From Rostrohypoxylon terebratum (taxonomy: Eukaryota > Ascomycota > Sordariomycetes > Xylariales > Hypoxylaceae), in the NCBI GenBank assembly GCA_022497145.1, contig MU385911.1, forward strand, positions 1 through 64,000: DNA of 64,000 nucleotides. Direction: 5' to 3'. The position numbers and the translations under genes were made by a program. Under the pieces are notes generated by a model, which saw nothing but the letters and a program-made list of their open reading frames with translations, had not been told where the DNA came from and ran no database searches. Below, one piece after another: positions 1 to 9,775 of the stretch; position 1 is the stretch's first letter; every line of letters begins with the position of its first letter.

Positions 1-1433
1 AGTCTTAGTAAGGCTTTGTCAACATTTGATTGGGTGCGTTCTTTGGTTTTCTCAGGGGTTCATGTACTGTAGTTAGTTGGCACTTCGGGAGATAGGCCTA
101 GGGATAGGGCTTTATAAACTCCGACCTGGTTGGTTGTTCCCTATAATCGTAGCTATGAAATCCATAGTTTGGTCCTTGCTATACACTTTTCTATGAAGCT
201 TCCAATCTACGAAAATCCACCTTTCCTTCTGAAATTTACCTAGGACTCGAGGGATGGTATCGCATGTAAAAAAATTCCATGTTGTGCGCTGTAGAAACCG
301 GGAAGAGACCTAACTATGATTAATGAGGCGTATGCAGTGGCCGTAGATCCGGGCACCATGGATGCTAGATATATCGCTAAAAAAATTCGCTGGATTCTAG
401 ATCTTGTGGCGCATCCAGGAACGGCTCCCATTCGCGGGGATATACGTGAGAATCCAGACGAAGATTGAACTGTTAAGGGGTCTTACCACAGCTCACGTAG
501 GTAGAGATAAGCTCGTCTAGTTATAGATGCGGTTATAGATGCGCGCATGTAGCAGAGGTAGGGTTGACGATGGGACCCCTAGAATCGTGATGGCCTCCCG
601 CCGGAACTAATAATTACGTGGCACACTTACAAAAAGTAGTAGGGGTGTGTACGGTGCTGGAAGGTGTACTAAAGGGGTCGTACATACGGTACGCAGTAGA
701 AGGGGTGTTAGCTTCTAATGCTACCCGCCGTGAGGCGCGCTACTGTGAGACTTTCGGGCGCGTGATAGAAGCTTGTGCGGGGACAATGTTTGACGATTTG
801 CTGTGCGACGCGATTAATTGGTGCGGCAAACAAGTCGTCGAAATCGACGATAGAAACCTCCGTCTTTTCATTCCCACACATCCCCGTTTTAATCGGACGT
901 ATACCGACCGAACGTCACGTTATCGCATTGCCCTCTCCAACTCTAGACACTGACACACCCCACACCATCCCCTCTAGCGACACAATAATAGCTTTTTTTC
1001 TACTACTTCGAAGCGCGGAACCGACAAAGGTCCCCATAGGTCCCATGGATAATCTTGATTTAGAGATTCTTCCGATCCAGGCATAGCTACCAGGTCGGTG
1101 GCCGTATTAGATCACGATCTACTTTTGGTGTACCAGCTTAAACATGGGTTCGTGGGTTTACGAGTTCTCCGTTCTCCGAATAAAGGTCGCCGTCCGACAT
1201 CGTCGTTGGTCAGCCACGTTTGGTGGAAAAAGTATTGGATTCGATAAAAAAAATATGGGGGGATACAAAGGAGAAGCTACCAGGAAATAAAAACAAGTAG
1301 TAGCCCCCCCTCTTTTAGGGTCGCCCCCATTCTAGCATTTTGGGAGCTTAAAACGGCCCTCAGACTTCGTAGCTTGAAGTAGTGCCTTCGCTTCATCTCT
1401 TCTTTTTCGTAATTCTGCTAGTTCGTTGTCAAT
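1..1433. other. Intergenic: left edge and LAD upstream region
   Basis: I find no gene here. The stop-free stretches are short, start at non-ATG codons or read like chance translations. The last 176 nt before the LAD start (1258-1433) contain no ATG on the coding strand, and a C- and T-rich tract lies near 1305-1330, as is common in fungal leaders. The extreme left end could hold untranslated sequence of a gene outside the window, but nothing shows it. Confidence 0.6.
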
Positions 1434-2593
1434 ATGAGTGCCACCGAAACCATCGTAAAGCCTACCAAGGCGAACATCGGAGTCTTCACGAACCCCGCTC
1501 ACGAGCTATGGATTGAAGAAACTGGGCCGACAGTGGAAGATGTCCAGAAGGGAGAGAGTCTGAAGCCGGGCGAGGTCACTGTTGCTATCAAGAGCACCGG
1601 AATATGCGGGTGAGTAAGTTCTCATAAATAGGTGAAGGTTAACTGATTAACCTTCCTCGTAGCTCTGATGTTCACTTCTGGCATGCCGGCTGCATCGGAC
1701 CCATGATCGTGGAAGGAGACCATATCCTAGGACACGAATCGGCAGGACAGGTCATCGCTGTACACCCCTCTGTGACACACTTAAAGGTCGGAGACCGAGT
1801 CGCGATAGAGCCTAATATCATCTGCAACGCATGCGAGCCCTGCCTGACTGGTCGATACAATGGCTGTGAGAAGGTCCAGTTCCTGTCGACACCACCGGTC
1901 CCGGGTCTGTTGAGGAGATACGTAAATCACTTGGCGATATGGTGTCACAAGATTGGAGACATGTCATACGAGAACGGCGCTTTATTGGAGCCATTGAGTG
2001 TTGCTCTAGCGGGCATTCAGAGATGCGGCGTGAAGCTCGGTGACCCAGTACTTGTCTGCGGTGCTGGACCAATTGGATTGATCACGTTACTGTGCTGCAA
2101 AGCCGCCGGCGCTTGCCCCCTAGTCATCACCGACATCGACGAAGGACGACTTAAGTTCGCCAAGGAACTAGTCCCATCAGTCATAACACACAAAGTAGAG
2201 CGGTTGAGCGCAGAGGAATCGGCGAAGAAGATAGTGGAATCTTTCGGCGGTATCGAACCAGCTATCGCATTGGAGTGTACCGGAGTTGAGAGCAGCGTCG
2301 CAGCCGCTGTCTGGGCTCTCAAGTTCGGAGGTAAGGTCTTCATCATCGGAGTCGGAAAGAACGAGATCAACTTCCCGTTCATGCGAGCCAGCACACGAGA
2401 AATCGACGTCCAACTCCAATACCGATATTGCAACACATGGCCTCGAGCTATCCGATTAGTCGAGAATGGTGTAATAGACCTCGCGAAGTTAGTTACTCAT
2501 CGCTTTAAGCTTGAAGATGCCATCGAAGCCTTCAACACAGCAGCGGACCCTAAGACCGGCGCTATCAAAGTTCAGATCAAGAGCGAAGACTAG
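1434..2593 (+). CDS. lad1: L-arabinitol 4-dehydrogenase
   Basis: Two exons, 1434-1609 and 1663-2593, with a 53-nt intron (GTGAGT...TAG), give 368 residues, the usual family length. The enzyme is a zinc-dependent, NAD-linked medium-chain dehydrogenase that oxidises L-arabinitol to L-xylulose in the fungal pentose pathway, in the cytosol. The catalytic-zinc region has Cys58 in GICGSDVHF, His83-Glu84 in GHES and Glu168 in LLEPLS. The structural-zinc loop is complete (Cys113, 116, 119, 127, pattern C-x2-C-x2-C-x7-C). The Rossmann motif GAGPIGL is near 192-198, followed by the acidic DIDEGR expected for NAD. The sequence is close to Neurospora LAD as I remember it. Xylitol or sorbitol dehydrogenase is the alternative, but the N-terminus and the ACEPCLTGRYNGCE loop favour LAD. 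The ATG chosen gives a homologous N-terminus (ANIGVFTNP). Confidence 0.93.
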
Positions 2594-3241
2594 ATCAGGG
2601 AGGAAGCATTGAATTGTATATGAAATTCGAGGCCATAATGAGGCTGAGGATAGGTATATTAGTATTAAAGACAAGATGGGTATAGAGTATACGGTTGCTC
2701 TTGGAACACAACCTCTAGTCTAGTAATATAAATAGAAGTTTAAAAAAGACCATTCGGCTCTTCAATTCAAGGATAAGAACAGTATGAAGAACGAAATGAT
2801 AAATGCATGGAAGCACATGAAACTGATGAAAGTGAATACAATTGAAAGGGTGAATGGGAGGAACCTTTATTAACATTTACTGCGTACAATTATTGTGGGA
2901 CCTCTATCATTTATCTCGATTCCGATTGGTCAATCGTTACCAAGTTAAAGATCAGGGCAACCAGGGTCAAACCTTGAGGACCAGGCTCGGATCGGGTTTT
3001 TCCGCCGTTGATATTTTTGAACAGCCGATAAGTTTTGAGTGTTTTTTCCTTTGCCGTGGCCGTGAGAAAACCAGTTGATAGCGCACCTTCAAACTCTCGA
3101 CGACGACCCTTGCGACTTTTCCTCCCCCTCCTCCGTTCATTTTCCCCCTCTGTCAATCGACGTATTCGTTGTATTTTGTTTATTCTTTTTTTTCCCATCT
3201 TTTTCCTTCCCTCTCCTCCCCGAACAACCTCCGAGTTCACA
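2594..3241. other. Intergenic: LAD 3' region and ATP20 promoter/leader
   Basis: No gene. Nucleotides 2857-3241 contain no ATG on the + strand, suggesting that much of this is promoter plus a 5' leader for the ATP synthase subunit gene. From about 3115 to 3232 the coding strand is strongly pyrimidine-rich, typical of highly expressed fungal genes. A CCAAT element lies at 2923-2929. Confidence 0.6.
2923..2929 (-). promoter_or_regulatory. CCAAT-box (CCAATCG) upstream of ATP20
   Basis: CGATTGG on the + strand reads CCAATCG on the other strand and fits the CCAATSR consensus of the fungal Hap/CCAAT-binding complex, which controls many respiratory genes. It lies about 315 nt before the start codon. 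The same heptamer is found upstream of the Rcf2 gene in this window. A 7-nt match can occur by chance, so binding is inference. Confidence 0.35.
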
Positions 3242-4055
3242 ATGTCGTCCGGCCTCGCACGTCCTCTGCTTCGGCGATCGGGAGCTTGGAGTCGCATGAC
3301 AGCCCGAAGATTCGAGTCGACCTCCACGCAAAAAGCGACCGACACAGCCAAGGATTCAGCTGCGAAGGCATCTAAGGTCGCTTCCGAGTACGCGGCGAAG
3401 GCACAACAGGGTCTTTCAAAGGTGGCCTCATCGGCGGGACCGGCTATCGCGGCCGCAACAAAGGGATTATCGAAGTCGTTGGGTAGCGTTGGTGGACGCA
3501 CAGGAAAACTAATTGCCCTCGTTGAGAGTACGTGAATATACACATTCGATCCGATTGCACTTTGCATCACATTGGAATGGCATGGGGGAAACACGTGGGG
3601 CTATGAGCTATTATACTAGGGCAACGGCTGATATCCTGGTTTCGCAGAGCAAACCCCCACAGTCATCTACTACTCGAAGGTCGTATCGGAGCTCGCCAAG
3701 ATTGTCTTCCGCGGCCAGAAGATGTCGCCACCGTGAGTTTCGATCCACGAGATGTCCACTGGATACAAGTATGCAGTTCTAACAGGATATGCCCAGGTCT
3801 CTTGCTACGGTACAGAGCTACTGGCAGCGCGTCTTAAAATCCGTTGAAAACCCGAGCGCCCTACTCCAAAGCGCCAGCAAGTTCACACAGTCCTCGGGCA
3901 GCTTCCTAGAGCAAGCGAAGAACATCAACAAGACCCAACTCGCAGTCGGAGGCGTCCTCCTCGCCGAGTGCCTCGGCTTCTTCACCGTCGGCGAGATGAT
4001 CGGCCGCTTCAAGATAATTGGGTACCACGGCGACGCCCACGCCGTCCACCACTAA
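3242..4055 (+). CDS. ATP20: Mitochondrial ATP synthase subunit g
   Basis: Three exons, 3242-3527, 3648-3732 and 3797-4055, with introns of 120 and 64 nt, encode 209 residues. Subunit g is a small membrane subunit of the F1Fo-ATP synthase that supports dimer formation and crista shape. The N-terminus (ARPLLRRSGAWSRMTARRF) is Arg-rich without acidic residues, as expected of a mitochondrial presequence. It is followed by an Ala/Lys/Ser-rich linker. The family domain begins around PTVIYYSKVVSELAKIVFRG. The single C-terminal membrane segment (AVGGVLLAECLGFFTVGEMIG) carries the GxxxG motif (GEMIG) known to mediate dimerisation in yeast Atp20. The splice phases join the reading frame exactly. Fungal orthologues usually have this extended N-terminus relative to yeast. 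Confidence 0.92.
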
Positions 4056-7000
4056 ACGTAGCGATCAACGATAACAGCTACAGCTACAGCAGCAGCAGCT
4101 CTCGAGGGAAGGAAAACTTTCAAAGATACCTCTTGTATTACGCATGAATGGGGGAACGTTATAGACAGGCGGAATTGATTCAAACGTGTTCTTGCATTCA
4201 AGGGTAGAGCATAGTGGGTAATACGAAGGGACGAAAAAAAAAAGTTCCGAAGTTCGGACTCTGTTAAAATTCTAGACGACCCGACGATGATGACGTGCCA
4301 ATATCCCGCTAAGGAGAGGAGACGGGTGGGTGTGTGTTTTGGCCGTCTCTTATCATGATCGGTGGCGGCAAGCGTGGAAATGTGCAGGGGATTATCTCGT
4401 GTGTGTTTTCACCCTCGATAGGGGGGTTATGCTTCAACCCTCGCAAAACCCCTTCTTTGAGTACTCCGTGCCGTCGACCGTCACTTTTCTTTTCCTTTGT
4501 TCATGTGTCATCCTGTGTACAATAACTACGAACTTGCATCCAGAGGGGTTGAAGCAGCAGCCGTCGACGAATAAAGTAATTGCCCACCATCTTCATTCTA
4601 CTATTTGCGTGTTGGTTTCTGTTTCTTGTTTCGGTGACGTTCCTCGCCGAGCTGTTTTGGGAAGGCAGAGAGTGGGCGTGTTTGTTATGGTGTTTACAGA
4701 GAGGGAAACAGATGGATGTTGGTTTGTTTCTGCACTTTTTTATTTATTTGCCTCCGTCTTTTTCGCCGTAACGTCATGTCACGCGCGGGCTACCGCCTAC
4801 CTTTCTAGTCTGGGACTGACGGAGCAAGATATGGCCCGATCGAGCTCCCATGTATCGTATCGGGAACAAGTGGCGTGCGTCGTCCTGACGTGCGTCACTC
4901 GCGGCGAGATATATCCTGCTTCGAACCAACAGGGTGTGGGAGGACCCGGTTCTGGTTGGTCGGTCAGTCTGGTTCAAGCCACTCAGGTGACCGTTTAGGG
5001 GAAGTGGCTAAGGGGCACAGCAGCCCGGGGGGAGGAGGGGCGGGAGGTGCCGTAGGGAGGTGTCATTGTGTTAGATCGAGCCTCATATTTCTCTATTAGG
5101 GCTCAAACTTGTGGCGGCATCTAAATCCTGCCTTCCCCGGGTTATAGCTGTTGACAGCTAGGTACCTGTATCTGCCGGCCGTGGCCATGCGTGGCGTTCA
5201 AGATAGATGAGGGTCTCAGCCGTTCTTGATACATACATACCTAGGAGGTAGCTATACATGTGCTTCGTGTCGTATGCGTGTATGATTATAGTTCTGATGT
5301 GATATATGCCGCTTAGTTGTTAGTAGGATCTAGCCGGCCGGAAAGTTGGGCGTCCGGAAATCGGGCGGCAGCGTATGAACATGCTATTGAATCAATCAAT
5401 TTCGAATCGGAGAGATTCCGAAGGCCATTCTTGATGCCGTTGGTCGAAATTTAATATTCGCGGGTGCCCAATGTGTAATATCTAGTCAAAAGGGGGTGGT
5501 TGAGTATAGTCAATTCGTTGCCTCTCTGCCGGCGGCTATATCGTGTAACAGCTTTCGGGGAAACGATAACACCTAGAACACCCTTGTAATTGTTCAATTG
5601 ACACGTAGGTATCGCATCAAGAATCATGGCAGATATTGCCAGTTCGAAAAGTAGTGAAAAAAAAAGGAATGGAGGTTGGGGCCGACGGTCGTCCCGCCTC
5701 CTTTTACCCCGTCCGTTCGCCCTACTTCGTTCCACACGCCTGACCATCGTGAGTAGCGGCATCATCGAATGCGACCCGGCACCAACTGCATAATAGCCAA
5801 CACGACATGTTTCTAGTTAGAGAGAACGGAGTTTGGGGGGCAGCGAAGCAATTATATGTTTTCGTGTGATGTGCGGTGATATAGAAGGAACCAACTGCAT
5901 GAGATGGAAGATCTGCTGACCTCCTTTAGGAATGGAACGTGGTAGCAGAGAGGAAGTAGGAAATACTCAATACGCTACTGCATATAATACCTATCTATGC
6001 ACGAGTTCAGGTAGCAGTAGTAGCATCGACGTGAAGCATCGTAGCACAAGCGCGGAAGGCCTTGCGGTGACCGCTACATGTACGTGATGGATTATCCCTA
6101 GATAATAACCAAAAACTAGCTTATAGCCGTACATCCAGCCACTTACGTATTCGTAAGGCTCCCAAAACTCCACTGTTAAGGAGTACTGTCGGATAGCACA
6201 CAGAGCTAGCCATATCGGCCCGGTCGATCGAAGTGAGGAAGCGATTCGTCCGCCGGTCAGCGTAGCGTGCGTGATTCCCACGTAGATTGGGTAGCAGTCG
6301 TCTCTACCCGTCCGCTCGAGAGCGCCATCACTGTCACCGCGAACTAGTGGCCAAGGGGTCGGCAAATTGTGATCGAGAGGGAACGAACGCTATAAAAATG
6401 GCCCCATCCCCGGCCCCCCCCCCCCTTGAAAAAAGCAGCCAGAGGAATCCACCAAAGCGGTTACTCTTGGAGCAAAAAAGACAAGGTAGTGCGGATCGGC
6501 TCGGTCCTTACGTCGAACGACTTTCGGGTATTGAGGATGATGTTGTTGTTGTTGCTGTTAAAGAATAGCCGGGTCCCCTAGACGTGCGTCATTCGCATGT
6601 GCATGGTAGACGTTAGTAAAGTGTGGCACATTTATCTATACCCGGGCGACTGGTTTTAAAGCAATGAGCCCAGCTCTGGTTGGAGAAGGTAACGTTGAAG
6701 ATTAGGCGCGTTGAGTTGCATTAGAAGCTGAAGAACATTTCCAAAGCAAGTAAAATTGCAGGAATATTAATACAAGGTCCATGCTCTGAGGTATGTTCGT
6801 ATGTGTTCGTTAGAGATACAAATCGAGCACATCTATGTAATAATCAATCACCTCCTTCTCTCTGGTAGACCGTCTAGGTAGGCACCAATAGTTGATTGAG
6901 GTTGATGTGCTCGGTGGTTTGGTTAAGGTATCCATGCGATATTCGATTCAATTGTTTATAGTAGGTACAGGCCGAGGACCTATTAGTGTGTACTTGTTAG

Positions 7001-8347
7001 CGATAATAAATGCAACAACGCTCTGAGACAAAGACGTTGGTTGGACGAGGCTCGCTGCTCACCAACTGAATGTAGCCCAGTAGCCAACGCTCGAGCACAT
7101 AATATGGTACTAATGCACGAGATGCCTGAGACCAGCTCAGCAACGGTCGGAACATAGTAATAATAATAACAATAATGCTGTTATTTACAATAGAAGTAAA
7201 GTGTATTTACTGCAACGGAGTTGCGACAGCAGACAACAATAACCCAGGCCTCGACACCAGGCCGCTGGGGAGGCCGCCCCGCGGGTCGACTTTTTCCTAA
7301 ACTCACACACCCAAGCCAAAGCCAGACAACATGACACCGAAATAACACCCGCCGAAATGTATAATGCACACAATCAAGGGAAAGTAATGCAATCATGACC
7401 CAGAGCGCCGTTTCGTCTAAGGCGGAGGAAAGCAGTGTAACTCTTCACTGCCCAATGCGCCCGTCATTCTTGGTGCCAAGCCAGTACCGCCAATGAAGAC
7501 ACCTCCCCATCTCAAGGTTCAACTTCTCATGTGCCAAATAGAAAACGACCGACCGATACAGCCCCGATTGAGGCCATTTCCCGGCGGCGCATAACATGAT
7601 CATGATCGGAAATCGGAATCGCTGCAAGGCAAGGCGAAAAGGCATTGACTCAACAACATCGAGAAGACTCAATGTATGGTTTCGTCCATGCTATTCGTTG
7701 TCGGGAATAGACGAAATGCATCGTGAAAAGAATAGTGTACATCCAATTACATCCCACGCCAATCTGCGATATGCACGCGCAGATGTATTACTTCTGGATC
7801 AGCCTAGTTGGCCAATACCGGAGAAAAAAAAGATGTGCTCAGCCCTCTGAGAATGGCACGTAGAACTCGCTCCTGATGCAGTAGTATGTCGAATAGGTAG
7901 TGGTGGTCGAAATGGAACGGCCCAGGAAAATCGAGGAAACGACCAACAAGGCACATCGCACAATATGGGCGACCTGCAGGGACAATGTGCCATTTACCAC
8001 AAGCTTGATCTCATACGTGGGAATCAAGATAGTTGGCCAATGGTGCATGCCAACCTGGCGGAAGTCGTCGTTTGAGATTTGGGGGCTATGAGAAGCTCGG
8101 GTAACGTCCCTGAACTCACATGTACTTCTTTGTACATAGGAGCGAGTTTGTTAGTAGCTCTGTAATCCACTTGAAAATGGAGGGAGAGCCTGCATGGAGG
8201 AAGTGATAGGTCTTTTTTGGCAAGCGCCATTAGACGTCCAAGGTGGGCTGTAGCCTCGGAGGTCACATAGTAGGGGATTGATTTTGGTGGCGTGTAGGTA
8301 GGCATATACCGGTCCATTGGTTGCGTTGCAGGGAACCGCAGAATTGC
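4056..8347. other. Gene-poor interval between ATP20 and the laeA-like gene
   Basis: About 4.3 kb between convergent genes. I recognise no coding exon. An ATG-initiated open frame of 189 codons at 4429-4998 (+) is the longest and is discussed as a finding. Other frames (for example near 5451-5765 and 5991-6365 on the minus strand) have no recognisable domain. Short homopolymer runs and a small TAA/AAT repeat (7157-7175) are present. Confidence 0.55.
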
Positions 8348-9775
8348 TCACGCTCGTTGGCCGGGGATAGATGGTCTTCTTGCTGTCCAAATGTACCTAG
8401 TCCTGTATAAGATTGGTGAACACGGGTAGCGGCAGGAATACTTACATAGTGCAGTAAGATCTAGTTGCACGAGAGCACATTTCTCCCCGTACTTTATTAA
8501 CCAGATTTTGAACCTGTTCCGGGTCATAACCGTTCATTCTGGTTAAGGGAGCTATTGATAGGGCGTATAGTCCCTGTGTAATACCGAGGTTGAACCATTT
8601 GCCCATCTCCCTTTCCGTCTCATCTGGGGGCCAAGAATTGAACGGGACTCGTTTGCTAATTTGTCTTACGTCAACGTAGCCAAGACGTTCCAACAACCCA
8701 ACAGTATGAGGGTTCGCAGTTATGGGCCGCCCAGCTCTCTCCATCGCTACGGTTAGTTCGTGGCCCCATATTTTGAGGCTAGAATCGTCGGGTAGTTCTC
8801 CGTTCTCGCACTTGGGAGTGAAATCGATCTCTACATGTTCAAGTACTCCCGTCTCAGGCTTCAAATACCTACGGGTCATGGTCAGCAGTCGGCGGTTAGC
8901 AGTCACGTGGGCTCGTGAACGAATAGAACCCATGGTCCTCACCTGAGTGCTCGGCTATACAAAGATGCCCAGTTTTCTATGGAGCCGGCAAGCATTTTCA
9001 TGTGAATGAGATCGAAAGAAGACTCCTCAACACCCGTCCAAGGTTCCTCAATATCGCACCGTTGAAACTCGACGCCAGGCGGAATCCTACAAATGGGTAA
9101 TTAGTAGAAATACGGGGCCACGATAAAGATCAACGTACCTAAGAGGTTGTATCAAGGAGAGATCCCAGCCGAGGATACTAGCTCGTCCTTGATGGCGACT
9201 ATGGAGAGACGGGTTAGATAGATTAGCCAACGGTCTGTGCGCTACGGTACCATATAACTTAGAAACGACTCACTCAGCCATATCGATGACCCAAATTCCA
9301 GTTCCACATCCAAGGTCGAGAATTCGAGGTTGGTGTGGTAGCGGCCGCTGGCAAAGACCTCCGTAGCTAGCGTTGTCGTCCCGGCGTGCCACTAGAAAGA
9401 ACTTGTGGAATATGTCCATCCTGTCCATTTCTTCCTAAACACCAGTTTTAGTCGATGTTCGATTCGAATACAATTCGGTCTGACCAGCTCCATACCTCGT
9501 CCATCGGAAACATATATTTGCCTCTTCGAAAAGTATCGTAGGATCGGCCATTTTCTGTATACCACCACTCCTCTGCTTTCACCCGATTTTCGACCCTAGG
9601 CGCATGGGAAATAGGCGGTATCGGTGCACTATGAAGAAACAAAGATCTTTTGTCAGCATTATCGAAAGCTCTAGGTAGAAGCTCGGAAGCTCTGGAACCT
9701 TTTGACGTACCCGTTCTGGCCAGAACCCGAGCCTGACATCGGACCGTAAATCGAACCGTTGCCATTGTAAGCCAT
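8348..9775 (-). CDS. LaeA-like S-adenosylmethionine-dependent methyltransferase
   Basis: Seven exons on the minus strand: 9711-9775, 9496-9628, 9274-9434, 9139-9198, 8943-9086, 8446-8868 and 8348-8402, about 346 residues. LaeA is a nuclear methyltransferase-like partner of the velvet proteins and a global regulator of secondary metabolism and development. Residues near 43-75 (EEWWYTENGRSYDTFRRG, then MFPMDEEEMDRMDIFHK) match the LaeA N-terminal signature. SAM motif I is LDLGCGTGIW at about 105-114, followed by ILGWDLSLIQP. The C-terminal half keeps VEIDFTPKC, the WPPDETEREMGKWFNLG block and a terminal IWTARRP. The start at 9775 gives a Gly/Ser/Asn-rich N-terminus (MAYNGNGSIYG) as in Lae1 proteins, and requires the 82-nt first intron. 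Family membership is firm. True LaeA orthology versus a LaeA-like paralogue is not settled from sequence alone. No biosynthetic genes lie nearby. Confidence 0.85.

Noticed and set aside
618..953. 111-codon frame near the left edge
   Set aside because: It starts at a non-ATG codon, has no recognisable domain and overlaps another random frame.
2911..3594. Long antisense frame over the ATP20 first exon
   Set aside because: It is the mirror of a pyrimidine-rich leader and coding exon; it has low-complexity charged sequence and no homology I recognise.
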